Of a stretch of DNA of 64,000 nucleotides, positions 51,451-61,009 are shown in pieces. Every line of letters starts with the position of its first letter. The stretch's first letter is position 1. The DNA comes from DASXMT01 sp963812965. GTDB lineage: Bacteria; Actinomycetota; Acidimicrobiia; Acidimicrobiales; RAAP-2. The notes beneath the pieces were generated by a model. The model was not told the DNA's origin, did not search any database, and saw nothing but the letters and a program-made list of their open reading frames with translations. The DNA lies in NCBI GenBank assembly GCA_963812965.1, contig CAWEXG010000004.1, positions 1 to 64,000 of the forward strand. The letters run 5' to 3'. A program made the position numbers and the translations under genes.

Positions 51451-52150
51451 GGCTATCGCCTGGTGGCATCCAACGGAGCCGTGTCCACCTTCGGGAATGC
51501 TGGCAACTACGGCTCTGAAGCTGGGCAACCGCTTAACGCACCGATCGTCGGCATGGCAGCAACGCCTGACAACAAGGGCTACTGGCTGGTAGGAGCTGAC
51601 GGCGGCATCTTCACCTTCGGTGATGCCAGCTACTACGGCTCGGAAGGTGGCCAACACCTGAACCAGCCCATTGTCGGTATGGCAGCAACGCCAGATGGGA
51701 AGGGCTACTGGTTGGTCGCAGCCGATGGCGGCATCTTCACCTTCGGTGACGCTGCCTTCTACGGATCGGAAGGTGGTCAACACCTGAACGCCCCAGTGGT
51801 TGGCATGGCAGCAACCCCTGATGGAGCTGGCTACTGGCTGGTGGCCAGTGACGGCGGCATCTTCACCTTCGGCGACGCCGCCTTCTGACGGATCTGAGGG
51901 AGGACAGTCGCTGAACGCCCCCGTGGTCGGCATGGCAGCCACGCCTTCGGGCAACGGCTACTGGCTGGTTGCCAAGGACGGAGGGGTCTTCACCTTCGGC
52001 GACGCCACCTTCAACGGCTCGGCATCTGGTCAGTCCAATGCCCCGGTGGTCGGCATCGTGCCAACCTCGAACGGTGGCGGTTACTGGCTCGGAGCACAGG
52101 ACGGCGGCCTCTTCACCTTCGGGAACGCCCCGTTCAACGGCTCGGGCGGT
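51451..52150 (+). repeat. six GYWLV-type propeller repeats
   Basis: About 43-codon repeats: GYRLVASNGAVSTFGN, then GYWLVGADGGIFTFGD, GYWLVAADGGIFTFGD, GYWLVASDGGIFTFGD, GYWLVAKDGGVFTFGD and GYWLGAQDGGLFTFGN, each followed by YGS or NGS and LNAPVVGMAATPDG-like linkers. Six blades suit one closed beta-propeller. One extra base near 51887 breaks the frame. Confidence 0.8.
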
Positions 52151-52463
52151 CGGGCAACTTCACCGCCCCGGTAGTTGCTATCGCACCGTAGGGAGAACCA
52201 AGAAGGACGTGCGGTCCGCTGTTCCTGGGTGCTTGTTTCTTGCCCCAGGGACAACGGGCCGGACGTCCAGACAACGCCAACAGATCGCCAGCGGAACCCA
52301 GCTTGCCCAGCCTGGGAACCGGCCAACAGTGTGTGGTCCCCCGCCCCCTAACCCCGGACGGGGGACCACACTTTCTCGCGTTTACCAACACAACGGGAGG
52401 TAACCGCAGTACAACCGTTCCGGAGGACGGGGGCTGTGCGGTACGCGGTCAGGAAGCCCGGGG

Positions 52464-54068
52464 TTAGGTCGGTGCGGAGAGCGTGGCCGTTCCCGTGGTG
52501 GCCACCATCGATCCTTCCGACGCCGACGCTTGAGCGGACGCCGCCACCGGCGACTGCCGGAGTCCGATCACTGCGATGAGCGCGGCGACCAGTACGCAGA
52601 CGCCAGCCACGGCTACGGCCAGCCGGTAGCCGTGGACGAACGACTGGATGGCCGGCTCCCGATAGGCGTCACCGAGTGCTTTGGTGACCGTACTGATCTG
52701 CGCCCCCGCCACGTTCTGGGCTTGCCTTGTCGCCCCGGCGTGGGCTGACGTTGGGAACTTGCCGACCTTGCTCGTCCAATCGGAGACGGCGGCGTTGACC
52801 CCGACGGCGCCCAGCACCGCCAGCCCGACCGACGTGCCGATCTGGCGAGCCGCGTTCAGGATGCCCGAGGCGGCGCCCGAGACACCGAGGGGAACATCCC
52901 GCATGGCGGTGTTGGTGATGCTGGGGACCAACGTTCCGTAGCCCGCACCGAGCAAGACGTACCCCGCCCAGGCCACGATGAAGGGCGTCGAAGGGGTGAC
53001 CATGCTCAGCCCCAGGATCCCGACGGCTCCGACCAGGCACCCGCTTGCGACCACGACGACGTTGGGGAAGCGACGGTGGAGCCGGCCGGCGAACTGGGCC
53101 ATCACCAGGAACGGGATGTTCATCGACAGCCAGGACAGCCCGGTGCGGAGGGCGGACCACCCGTCCACGTTCTGGTACAAGAGCGTCAAGTAGAACATCG
53201 TGCCGGTGAGGGCCACGTAGGCGAGCAGGTAGATGGTGCAGCTGGTGACGAAGCTCCGGGCTCTCAGCAGGGTGGGAGGCACCATGGGCGATGGGGCGCG
53301 GTGCTCCCACAGGGCGAATAGCACCAGCATGATCACACCGATGATCAGCGGCCCCGCCACGAGCTCTGAGCCCCAGTGGTGCGACGACGACTCGATCAGG
53401 CCGAACGTCACCCCGAGCAGGCCGAGGGCACTGGTGAGAACCCCGGGCACGTCGAGCGAACGGGGTACGGGGTCGCGCGACTCCTGGACGACCAGCACGG
53501 CGAGCACGAGCCCGACCACGGCAAGCGGGACGTTGACCCAGAAGATGGACGACCACCCGAAGACGCCGAGCAGAAGGCCGCCGACCACCGGTCCGGCGCC
53601 GAAGCCCAGCCCGGCGATGGCAGCCCAGATACCGATGGCGCCGGCCCGGGTCTTTGGGGGGTAGGTCTCGGTCAGGATCGAGAGGGTCAGTGCCGACATG
53701 ACCGCGCCGCCGACACCCTGGACGGCTCGGGCGCCGATCAATGTCAGATCGGTCGGGGACAGGGCGCAGGCGATCGACCCCAGGGTGAACACCACCATTC
53801 CGACCAGGAACAGCTTCTTGCGCCCGTAGCGGTCGCCGAGGGTGCCGCCGAACGGGATGAGCGTTGCCAGGCTGAGCGCGTAGGCGCTGATCACCCACTC
53901 CAGGCGGCCGGGAGACATGTGCAGCTGGTGTTGGATCGAGGGCAGGGCGATGTTGACGATCGTGACGTCGAGCAGGATCATCCCCTGCGAGATGCACATG
54001 GCCAGCAGGGTCAGCCGCTGACGGGACGCCACGGTGAGGGACGGGCGGGCGAACGAGCGAGAACGCAC
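52464..54068 (-). CDS. MFS drug exporter, DHA2 family (second)
   Basis: 534 residues, 14 predicted helices. LLDVTIVNIALPSIQHQL (helix 1, motif D1), GGTLGDRYGRKKLFLVG (motif A), AGPVVGGLLLGVFGWSSIFWVNVP (motif C). Complete and intact. The C-terminal tail is Ser/Ala-rich. Distinct from the exporter at 29984, so not a recent duplicate. Substrate unknown. Confidence 0.88.
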   Translation of the reverse strand: MRSRSFARPSLTVASRQRLTLLAMCISQGMILLDVTIVNIALPSIQHQLHMSPGRLEWVISAYALSLATLIPFGGTLGDRYGRKKLFLVGMVVFTLGSIACALSPTDLTLIGARAVQGVGGAVMSALTLSILTETYPPKTRAGAIGIWAAIAGLGFGAGPVVGGLLLGVFGWSSIFWVNVPLAVVGLVLAVLVVQESRDPVPRSLDVPGVLTSALGLLGVTFGLIESSSHHWGSELVAGPLIIGVIMLVLFALWEHRAPSPMVPPTLLRARSFVTSCTIYLLAYVALTGTMFYLTLLYQNVDGWSALRTGLSWLSMNIPFLVMAQFAGRLHRRFPNVVVVASGCLVGAVGILGLSMVTPSTPFIVAWAGYVLLGAGYGTLVPSITNTAMRDVPLGVSGAASGILNAARQIGTSVGLAVLGAVGVNAAVSDWTSKVGKFPTSAHAGATRQAQNVAGAQISTVTKALGDAYREPAIQSFVHGYRLAVAVAGVCVLVAALIAVIGLRQSPVAASAQASASEGSMVATTGTATLSAPT

Positions 54069-54096
54069 CGAGCCAGTGTGCCACCGCCCGGTCGTC

Positions 54097-54203
54097 GGGC
54101 GCTTCGTTGCGAACCTCGTCAGGAGGTTGTCAGGTAGTCCCGATCATCCGAGTCGAACGGGCGCTTCGTCGTGAACCTCGTCAGGAGGTTGTCAGGTAGT
54201 CCC
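54097..54203. repeat. 45-bp direct repeat pair with internal hairpin
   Basis: Copies at 54097-54141 and 54159-54203 (period 62) differ at about three bases in GGGCGCTTCGTTGCGAACC against GGGCGCTTCGTCGTGAACC. Each contains AACCTC-GTCAG-GAGGTT, a 6-bp stem. The second copy overlaps the last codons and stop of the minus-strand gene at 54192, so the first is a duplicated gene end lying just before the MFS gene start. Confidence 0.6.
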
Positions 54204-55058
54204 AGCCGCCTGGGCAGACGAGGTCGTCTCGTATGTCGGTGTCCCACCCGGTGGTGTGACCGGAGCCAGACCTTCCTGTTGGGCCATGATCGCCGATTCC
54301 ACGACTTGGAGGTCGGACGGATCGATGGCCAGGGGACCACCGGCCACCGGCACCTGCCATACGTGGGTCATCACTGGGGTCGTGCCCACGGGAGCGGTAC
54401 CCGCTGCGCACGGCGTGAAGCCCTGGATCACGTGGGTCGTGGCCGAAATGCACAGGTTGGTATGGGCGTGCCACTGCACCAGGCAGCCGTAGGGCATCGG
54501 ACCTGCGCCGGACCCGGGCATCAGGTACATCGCCGCCACCAACACCGGCCCATTGGGAGTGAAGGCGTAGACCAGCGAGTCCACGTGGTTGGGGTCCAGG
54601 ATGTACTTGGGTTTCATGTAGGACACGTTCAGATAGTGCACGACCGGGTAAGCCGTCGACGTGATGGGGACGTAGCCGGCGGCGACGGCCGCGCTCAGCT
54701 CCTTGTACTTGGCCACTGCCGTCGTCGTCGCCTGCACGTACTGCACTGCCCCGAGCGTCTGGGCAGCGGTGGGTGCCGTCGTGCAGTTCGGAGTCTGCAT
54801 CTTGTGCCCTTCGTCGGTGGCATTGCCCACCGAGGTCAACAGGGCCTGCTCGCTACTGGACAGCGGTGGCCCCGTGTACTTCCAGTTCGGGTCGGTCACA
54901 CCCAGTCCCGCCATACCGGACATGTTGGTGCTCGATGCCATGCCCTTCATGGAGGACGTGCTCGTGCTCTTCGAGGACGACGAACCGGACATCGACATGC
55001 CCGGATGAACCCGACATCGACATGCCGGGCATGGAACCCGAGCTGGACGACGAGGAGT
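54192..55058 (-). pseudogene. Met-rich secreted/membrane-tethered domain (possible copper-related), frameshifted
   Basis: The N-terminal part is Ser/Met-rich (GSMPGMSMSGSSG, then SSMKGMASSTNMSGMAG), resembling Met-motif copper-binding segments. The C-terminal ~220 residues form a conserved unit with PVVHYLNVSYMKPKYILDPN, LVYAFTPNGPVLVAAMYLMP and PYGCLVQWHAHTNLC, including paired His/Cys. A frame change near 55015 falls in a short duplicated stretch (GACATCGACATGCC twice), a slippage-type event. It may be one polypeptide with the DoxX-like part upstream. Metal binding is inferred from composition. Confidence 0.55.
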
Positions 55059-56220
55059 GGATGCGACGCCGACACCGTCGACGTGGTGGATGCCGATCCG
55101 GCCGAGGCGGTAGGAGCGGTGGGGACCACGGCAACGGCGACCGGCACCACGGCGAGGCCGATCACCCCCAGGGTGGCCCATGCAGGATGACGCGAGAAGA
55201 TGCGAGCAGCCGGCACCGGAGCATCGGCGGGATCCGGCACCGTGGGGAGGATGGCGAGGCCCAAGAGCAGCACCAACGGCCCGTTGCTGGGGTCGGTCCC
55301 CATGCCGGTCATCAACTCGCCCAGTCCCTCGCCGGTCACCCAGTAGAGCAGGGCGAGCCCGATGCCGAGCCCGATGAAGATGGAGGCCCGGCGGCTCACC
55401 ACGGGTCCGATCCCGATGATCAGCGAAACGGCAGCGAGGATCACCGCCATCGGTGCGCCCGCTCCGACGAAGGCATGGCCCAACGAGCTCAAGAAGTGGG
55501 CGTACCATCCCGGCTCCCCACCGGCGGTGGCAGTCAGCTGGTCGTGGATGGCGTTCGGAGTCCGGTTCGACGGGAACATCCACAGGATCGCTTCGAACAC
55601 CCACAGCGCAGCCCACACGGCCCGGGCTCCGGTGGCCCCGAACGGTCCTCGTCCCCGCTGCCGACGATGCCATGCCCGTTCGCTGCTCGCCGAGGTCGCG
55701 CTCCGGCGACGGCCAGACCAACGCGCCGATGACCGCATAGAGGAAGACGGCACCGGGCCCACCGGTCAGGGGCGAGGAGTGTCCGGTGAGCACCATGCCG
55801 AAGCCTTCGCCGAACCACGCCACGCCGACGGCCCAGACGAACGAGAGCACCAACGCCGCCTTCACTGTCCTTCTGAAGAGCAGTCCCACCCCGATGGCCA
55901 GCTCGACCAACCCGAACAGGGTCACCCACATGGCGACCTCATGGGACAGGAAGTTACCGATGTGGGTGATCGACGCACCGACGCACTCCAGGCTGACCCG
56001 CGGCCATGGGATCGATCACCATGGTGATGAAGCTGGTCCCGAACATCCTGGGCTGGAACTTCAGGCCGGCGGCGATGATCCAGAGCACACCGAGCGCAAT
56101 CTGGATGGTGCGTCGGTCGATCTGCAGACGCGATGCAACAGGTTGGATATCGGTACCTTCAGCCACGAGTTCCCCCTCGATCTTGGCTGCACGCTCCATG
56201 TGGTGTGTAGTCCCGGTCAT
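55059..56220 (-). pseudogene. DoxX-like integral membrane protein, frameshifted
   Basis: It starts MTGTTHHMERAAKIEG, then RRTIQIALGVLWIIAAGLKF with RMFGTSFITMVIDPMAAGQP (first helix and conserved loop). A shift near 55985 leads to VAMWVTLFGLVELAIGVGLL with FGEGFGMVLTGHSSPLTGGPG, and another near 55680 to the last helices (AVWAALWVFEAILWMF through ARIFSRHPAWATLGVIGLAV). About 380 residues and 8-10 helices. DoxX relatives act in thiosulfate/redox or envelope stress. The downstream Met-rich domain may be fused to it. Confidence 0.6.
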
Positions 56221-56383
56221 GGTAGCCCTGTTCGAACGGAGAGGTTCAGCGGCACCGGGCCCCTGGAGCCGTCCCGGATCCAGATCATCGGTGAGGTGGC
56301 TGCCTGCGACGAGGTGGCTGCTCTACGACCTGGACACCTGCTCCATTCCACGCCGTGCGCTCGACCGCGCCATGCTGGTGCGC

Positions 56384-58060
56384 ATGGCAGCCCAGTACAT
56401 CTACACCATGCGGGATCTCCGGCGGTTCTACCCGCCCGATCGGGAGGTGCTGCGTGGCATCAACCTGTCGTTCTATCCCGGAGCCAAGATCGGGGTCATC
56501 GGGTCCAACGGCTCGGGAAAGTCGTCCCTGCTGCAGATCATGGCTGGTGAGGACGATGGCTTCACCGGCGAGGCCCGTCTGACGGCCGGCTTCACCGTCG
56601 GGTTCCTGGCCCAGGAGCCCCAGCTCGATCCGGCCAAGGACGTCATCGGCAACGTCACCGACGGCGTGGCCGAGATCAAGGGGCTCCTCGACCGTTTCAA
56701 CGAGGTGTGTGCGGCGATGGGCGACCCCGATGCCGACTTCGACAAGCTGCTCGCCGAGCAAGCCAGCCTCCAGGACAAGATCGACGCTGTCGGGGCCTGG
56801 GACCTCGATCGGACCCTGGAGATCGCCATGGACGCGCTCCGTCTGCCACCGGGCGACGCCGACGTGACGACCCTCTCCGGTGGTGAGCGCCGACGCGTTG
56901 CCCTGTGTCGGCTCTTGTTGTCGAAGCCCGATCTGCTGTTGCTCGACGAGCCCACCAACCACCTCGATGCCGAGTCGGTGGCGTGGTTGGAACGCACCTT
57001 GCAGGAGTACGCGGGCACCGTGGTTGCCGTCACCCACGACCGGTACTTCCTCGACAACGTGGCCGGTTGGATCCTGGAGCTCGACCGAGGCGCGGGCATT
57101 CCTTGGCAAGGCAACTACTCGTCGTGGTTGGAGCAGAAGCAGGCCCGCCTGGCCAGTGAGGAGAAGACGGACCGCTCCCGTCAAGCCGCCCTGCAGCGAG
57201 AGCTGGAGTGGATCCGGATGTCTCCCCGTGCCCGCCAGAGCAAGGGCAAAGCTCGGATCACCGCCTACAACGACCTGGTCGCCGAGGCGGAAGCAGCCGA
57301 GCGGCGATCCGACAGGCTCGAGATCACCGTCCCGCCCGGTCCCCGCTTGGGCGATCGGGTGGTCGACGCGAACGGGCTGGTCAAGGGGTTCGGGGATCGG
57401 CTGCTCATCGACGACCTGTCGTTTCTACTGCCTCCCGGTGGCATCGTCGGGGTCATCGGTCCCAACGGGGCGGGAAAGACAACGTTGTTCCGGATGATCG
57501 TCGGTGAGGACAAGCCGGACGAGGGCGGGCTCACGGTAGGGGACACGGTGGCGCTGGCCTACGTCGACCAGTCCCGGGACGATCTGGCAGCCGACGCCAC
57601 CGTCTTCGACGAGGTCACCGGCGGGGTCGACCGCATCGTTCTCGGCAACCGTGAGGTGCATGGGCGAGCGTACGTGGCGAGCTTCGGCTTCAAGGGCAGC
57701 GATCAGCAGAAGAAGGTCGGCCAGCTCTCCGGGGGAGAGCGCAACAGGGTCCAGTTGGCCAAGGTCTTGAAGAGCGGCGGCAACGTGCTCCTCCTCGACG
57801 AGCCCACCAACGATCTCGATGTCGACACCCTTCGTGCCCTCGAAGACGCCTTGTGCGGCTTCCCGGGATGCGTGGTGGTGATCAGCCACGACCGGTGGTT
57901 CCTCGACCGGATCGCCACCCACGTCCTGGCGTTCGAGGGCGACTCGCAGGTTCGTTGGTTCGAGGGAAACTTCAGCGACTACGAGGCCGACCGGAAGAAG
58001 CGGCTCGGTGTCGACGCCGACCAGCCACACCGTCTCCGTTACAAGAGGCTCAGCAGATAA
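56384..58060 (+). CDS. ettA: energy-dependent translational throttle protein EttA (ABC-F)
   Basis: 558 residues, two ABC modules and no membrane part. It binds the ribosomal E site and gates entry into elongation according to ATP/ADP. Module 1: Walker A GSNGSGKS (40-47), LSGGERRRVALCRLLLSKPD, LLLLDEPTNHLDAESVAWLE. The arm/linker region includes WIRMSPRARQSKGKAR. Module 2: GPNGAGKT, QLSGGERNRVQLAKVLKSGG, LLLDEPTNDLDVDTLRALED. The ATG at 56384 gives MAAQYIYTM, matching the EttA start. The C-terminal KRLGVDA...HRLRYKRL is also family-typical. Confidence 0.93.
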   Translation: MAAQYIYTMRDLRRFYPPDREVLRGINLSFYPGAKIGVIGSNGSGKSSLLQIMAGEDDGFTGEARLTAGFTVGFLAQEPQLDPAKDVIGNVTDGVAEIKGLLDRFNEVCAAMGDPDADFDKLLAEQASLQDKIDAVGAWDLDRTLEIAMDALRLPPGDADVTTLSGGERRRVALCRLLLSKPDLLLLDEPTNHLDAESVAWLERTLQEYAGTVVAVTHDRYFLDNVAGWILELDRGAGIPWQGNYSSWLEQKQARLASEEKTDRSRQAALQRELEWIRMSPRARQSKGKARITAYNDLVAEAEAAERRSDRLEITVPPGPRLGDRVVDANGLVKGFGDRLLIDDLSFLLPPGGIVGVIGPNGAGKTTLFRMIVGEDKPDEGGLTVGDTVALAYVDQSRDDLAADATVFDEVTGGVDRIVLGNREVHGRAYVASFGFKGSDQQKKVGQLSGGERNRVQLAKVLKSGGNVLLLDEPTNDLDVDTLRALEDALCGFPGCVVVISHDRWFLDRIATHVLAFEGDSQVRWFEGNFSDYEADRKKRLGVDADQPHRLRYKRLSR

Positions 58061-58122
58061 CAGATCAGCAGTCCGAGCTGGTCGCCGCCCCGGCTCGTCG
58101 CTTCCCGCTCGCTGCCCCTCGC

Positions 58123-59949
58123 CTACTCCACGGTGACGCTCTTGGCCAGGTTGCGGGGCTTGTCGATGTCCCGACCAAGTGCCGCGGCGGTGTGGTACGC
58201 CAGCAGCTGGAGGGGGATCGTGAGCAGGATCGGATCGAGCTCGGGCTCGCTGACGGGCACCCGAATGGTGTGATCGGCGAGGCCGTCGCTGAGGTCTGAG
58301 TTGGTGATGGCGATGACCGGTCCACCGCGGGCCTTGATCTGCTCGATGGTGGCGATGTTCTTGGAGACCAGCTCGTCGGCAGGGACCACGACGACACTGG
58401 GCATCTCATGGTCGATCAGTGCGAGCGGGCCGTGCTTCAGCTCGGACGCCTGGTATGCCTCGGCGTGGATGTAGGAGATCTCCTTCAGCTTCTGGGCCCC
58501 TTCACGGGCTACCGGGAAGGCGCGGGAGCGTCCGATGAAGAACATGTGCCGCGCCTCGGCATATCGCTGCGCCACGTCGGCGATGGCGGCGCCGTCGTCG
58601 AGGATGGTAGCTATCTGGTCCGGCAGGTCCTGGAGGCCGGAGACGATGCGTTGTCCGTTGGTGGCTGAGAGGTCGCGGACCCTACCGAGCAGTAGCCCGA
58701 GCATGGCGAAACAGCCCACCATGTTGGTCAGCGCCTTGGTCGATGCCACCGACACCTCGGGTCCGGCGTGGAGGAAGATGCCGCTGCCGGTCTGGCGAGC
58801 GATGGCGCTCCCCACGGCGTTGACCGCGCCTATCACCTGCCCACCTTTGCGTTGCAGCTCCTGGACGGCCATCAGGGTGTCCAAGGTCTCGCCCGACTGG
58901 CTGACTGCGACATACAGCGTGTCGGACTCGACGACCGGGTTGCGGTAGCGGAACTCAGCGGCCGGTTCGGCATCGGCCGGGATACGGGCAAGCTCCTCGA
59001 TCAGGTTGGCGCCGATCTGTCCCGCGTAGTACGCAGATCCACATCCGAGGAACTTCACCCGACGGATGGAACGCAACATGCGTGTGTCCAGGTTGACCCC
59101 ACCGAAGTGCGCTGTGGCGAACCGGTCGTCCAGACGTCCGCCCAGCGCTCGACGAAGGGCCTCGGGTTGAGCGTGTATCTCCTTGATCATGAAGTCGGAG
59201 AAGCCACCGAGGTCGTAGTCCTCGGCGTGCGTCGCCAGATCGGAGGACTCGGTATCGGTGCGACGACTCTCCTGGGTGGTGGTGTGGTGGCCGTCGGCCT
59301 TCACCGTGGCCACTTCGCCGTCGTCGAGGTGGACCACCTGCTGGGTGTACTGGACAAGAGCGGCGATGTCGGAGGCGATGAACATCTCACCGTCGCCAAC
59401 CCCGAGCACGACCGGACTGCCGTTGCGAGCGACGACCAGCTCACCCGGCTGTCGGGCATCGAGCACCACCAGCCCGTAGGCACCCTCGACCTGATCGAGC
59501 GTGTCGAGGACCGCTTGTTCGAGGGTCTCGGCCCCGTCGGCCACGGCAGCTGCCACCATGTGCGCCAGTACTTCCGTGTCGGTATCGGACACCAGGCGTA
59601 CCCCGTTCGCCATGAGCTTGGCCCGCAGCTCCTCGGCGTTCTCGATGATCCCGTTGTGCACGACAGCGATCCGCTTCGAGGCGTCCAGGTGAGGGTGCGC
59701 GTTGACCTGGTTGACCTTGCCGTGGGTTGCCCAACGGGTGTGCGCGATTCCCACGGTTGCCGGGTCTTCCGGCTTGACCTGTTCTCGGAGATCACCCACC
59801 CGTCCGGCGACCTTCGTGACCCCGAGCCGGCCGCGGTGCACCACCGCTATACCGGCCGAGTCGTATCCCCGGTACTCCAGTCGGCTCAGCCCCTCGAGTA
59901 GTACCGGGACCGCCTGGTTCCGGCCGATGTAGCCCACTATTCCGCACAT
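58123..59949 (-). CDS. glmS: glutamine-fructose-6-phosphate aminotransferase
   Basis: 608 residues. Converts fructose-6-phosphate and glutamine to glucosamine-6-phosphate, the entry to peptidoglycan and mycothiol precursors. N-terminal nucleophile Cys2 (MCGIVGYIG) starts the glutaminase domain (1-~225, with HTRWATHGKVN and HNGIIENAEELR). Two SIS sugar-isomerase domains follow (~290-600, with GCGSAYYAGQIGANLIEE, SQSGETLDTL, ELKHGPLALID), ending PRNLAKSVTVE. Complete. A ribosome site AAGGGAG precedes the ATG. The small gene upstream ends 39 bases before and may be co-transcribed. Converges with ettA. Confidence 0.96.
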   Translation of the reverse strand: MCGIVGYIGRNQAVPVLLEGLSRLEYRGYDSAGIAVVHRGRLGVTKVAGRVGDLREQVKPEDPATVGIAHTRWATHGKVNQVNAHPHLDASKRIAVVHNGIIENAEELRAKLMANGVRLVSDTDTEVLAHMVAAAVADGAETLEQAVLDTLDQVEGAYGLVVLDARQPGELVVARNGSPVVLGVGDGEMFIASDIAALVQYTQQVVHLDDGEVATVKADGHHTTTQESRRTDTESSDLATHAEDYDLGGFSDFMIKEIHAQPEALRRALGGRLDDRFATAHFGGVNLDTRMLRSIRRVKFLGCGSAYYAGQIGANLIEELARIPADAEPAAEFRYRNPVVESDTLYVAVSQSGETLDTLMAVQELQRKGGQVIGAVNAVGSAIARQTGSGIFLHAGPEVSVASTKALTNMVGCFAMLGLLLGRVRDLSATNGQRIVSGLQDLPDQIATILDDGAAIADVAQRYAEARHMFFIGRSRAFPVAREGAQKLKEISYIHAEAYQASELKHGPLALIDHEMPSVVVVPADELVSKNIATIEQIKARGGPVIAITNSDLSDGLADHTIRVPVSEPELDPILLTIPLQLLAYHTAAALGRDIDKPRNLAKSVTVE

Positions 59950-59988
59950 GGCTGTAGTACTCCCTTGTCCACGATCTGATTCGGTCGG

Positions 59989-60258
59989 TTACCCATAGAC
60001 AATCCGTCGCAATTGGCGCTCTGACAGCTCTGGAGCAATCCATCGCCGCTCGGTCAGCTCAGCCGACACCATCGTCCAGATGTCGGCGTTCTTGACCCCC
60101 CTGCTCTGCAGCTCGCTGTGTCGACGACGCACGAAACCTTCGACGGTCTCGTCGAAGTACTCGAGCACATCGGCTACGAGCCGCTCGGCAACAGCTGATG
60201 GCAGCTCAGTCGTGAGCGTCACGTGCCGAACCAGATCGGGCGGCACGGCGGCGCTCAT
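59989..60258 (-). CDS. small hypothetical protein upstream of glmS
   Basis: 89 residues from ATG 60258 (MSAAVPPDLVRHVTLTTELP). It has alpha-helical AVAERLVADVLEYFDETVEG and ends SERQLRRIVYG. The longer frame starting at 60336 runs through the palindrome and is less likely. No family recognised. The position between the 28-bp palindrome and glmS suggests palindrome-controlled co-expression. Confidence 0.5.
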   Translation of the reverse strand: MSAAVPPDLVRHVTLTTELPSAVAERLVADVLEYFDETVEGFVRRRHSELQSRGVKNADIWTMVSAELTERRWIAPELSERQLRRIVYG

Positions 60259-60292
60259 GGTGACAGCCTGCCAGTTTTGGCCGTTATTGACA

Positions 60293-60320
60293 ACTATTTG
60301 CCCGAATTCGGGCAAATAGT
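60293..60320. promoter_or_regulatory. perfect 28-bp palindrome
   Basis: Each half is ACTATTTGCCCGAA, self-complementary across the centre GAATTC. It lies 34 bases upstream of the small gene start and in the gap after the TetR gene. Perfect symmetry over 28 bp is far beyond chance and fits a homodimer (or dimer-pair) operator. The TetR encoded nearby is one candidate, though TetR genes usually lie divergent to their site. Confidence 0.65.
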
Positions 60321-60388
60321 GACCGGAAACAGCCAACAGCTAGGCACCAGGTCCGGTCATGACGCCCCCCCAGGGATACGAAGGCCTC

Positions 60389-61009
60389 TTACGTGGCGAG
60401 TCCGTCGAGTGAGGCACCGACGATCGTCTGGGCGGCCCAATCGACCACCTCGATGATCTCGTCGTCAGATGCGGAGGACACGTCCTTGAGCGTGAGCAGG
60501 GTTTCTGCACTCACGATGGCGTAGAGGGCGAGCTCGAGCCGACGCATCTCCTGATCGTCGAGCGTGCCCTGAACCGGTCGTAACGCCTCATCGATGAGAC
60601 CGATTCGAGGAGCGGGTCGCCCACTTGGTTCCGACCCATCGATGGCTTCGACGAGGAAGGACGCCACGGCCAACCGCACCGTTGTCTCGTTGGCCAGCAA
60701 AGCCCGCATGAGTATCTCGGTGACACAGGAGATCCGTTCCTTGGGGTCCGTGCTGGTGGTCGCATCTGTCAGCACGGAGGTCGGATCGGGGAAGAGGTCG
60801 TCAACAGCCACACGCAGCAGTGCGGTGAGATCCGGGAAGAGCTGGTACAGAGCTGCCTCTGAGACCAGAGCGGCACGAGCTACCTCAGCGATCGTGATCG
60901 ACTGGTCGTCACGCATGATGTCACGAGCTGCGGCAATGATGGCTCGGCGCGTTCGCAGCGTCTGATCCGATCGTTCGTGCTGGCTGCTCGCCGTGGATTC
61001 AGTCTCCAT
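60389..61009 (-). CDS. TetR-family transcriptional regulator
   Basis: 206 residues. N-terminal helix-turn-helix at about 20-65 (TRRAIIAAARDIMRDD, ITIAEVARAALVSEAALYQL). Here ALYQLFPDLTALL replaces the usual TLYxHFxxKxxL. The C-terminal domain is acidic and helical. Ligand unknown. Independently transcribed, with its 3' end 69 bases from the perfect palindrome. Confidence 0.8.
   Translation of the reverse strand: METESTASSQHERSDQTLRTRRAIIAAARDIMRDDQSITIAEVARAALVSEAALYQLFPDLTALLRVAVDDLFPDPTSVLTDATTSTDPKERISCVTEILMRALLANETTVRLAVASFLVEAIDGSEPSGRPAPRIGLIDEALRPVQGTLDDQEMRRLELALYAIVSAETLLTLKDVSSASDDEIIEVVDWAAQTIVGASLDGLAT

Larger units (their letters stand above)
48109..52191 (+). pseudogene. large secreted protein with Ig-like domains and GYWLV beta-propeller, multiply frameshifted
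   Basis: ATG at 48109 follows AGGGGG by 6 bases. The first codons (MFRGRRNTAVTRDF) lead to a G-run and a stop near 48213; the signal peptide FARRFFAAVAATLLVVGVVA with AASAATP cleavage follows in the same frame. Then come a putative-Ig domain (YTWSVA, TLPSWLSLNSSTGVLSGTPT), Big_3-type Ig repeats (VTLTDTISSGGSTATDATGN, TAVYSGDFNYSGS, LTIEYSGDPIYAPSTYSQTF) and a C-terminal propeller of six GYWLV repeats. At least ten frame changes are needed. The final one near 52150 gives NFTAPVVAIAP and the stop at 52191. No wall anchor is seen: probably released or cell-associated. Typical secretome style of Acidimicrobiia. Confidence 0.7.

Noticed and set aside
59989..60336. Longer version of the small gene upstream of glmS
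   Set aside because: The extra N-terminal codons would be translated from the perfect palindrome; the ATG at 60258 avoids this.
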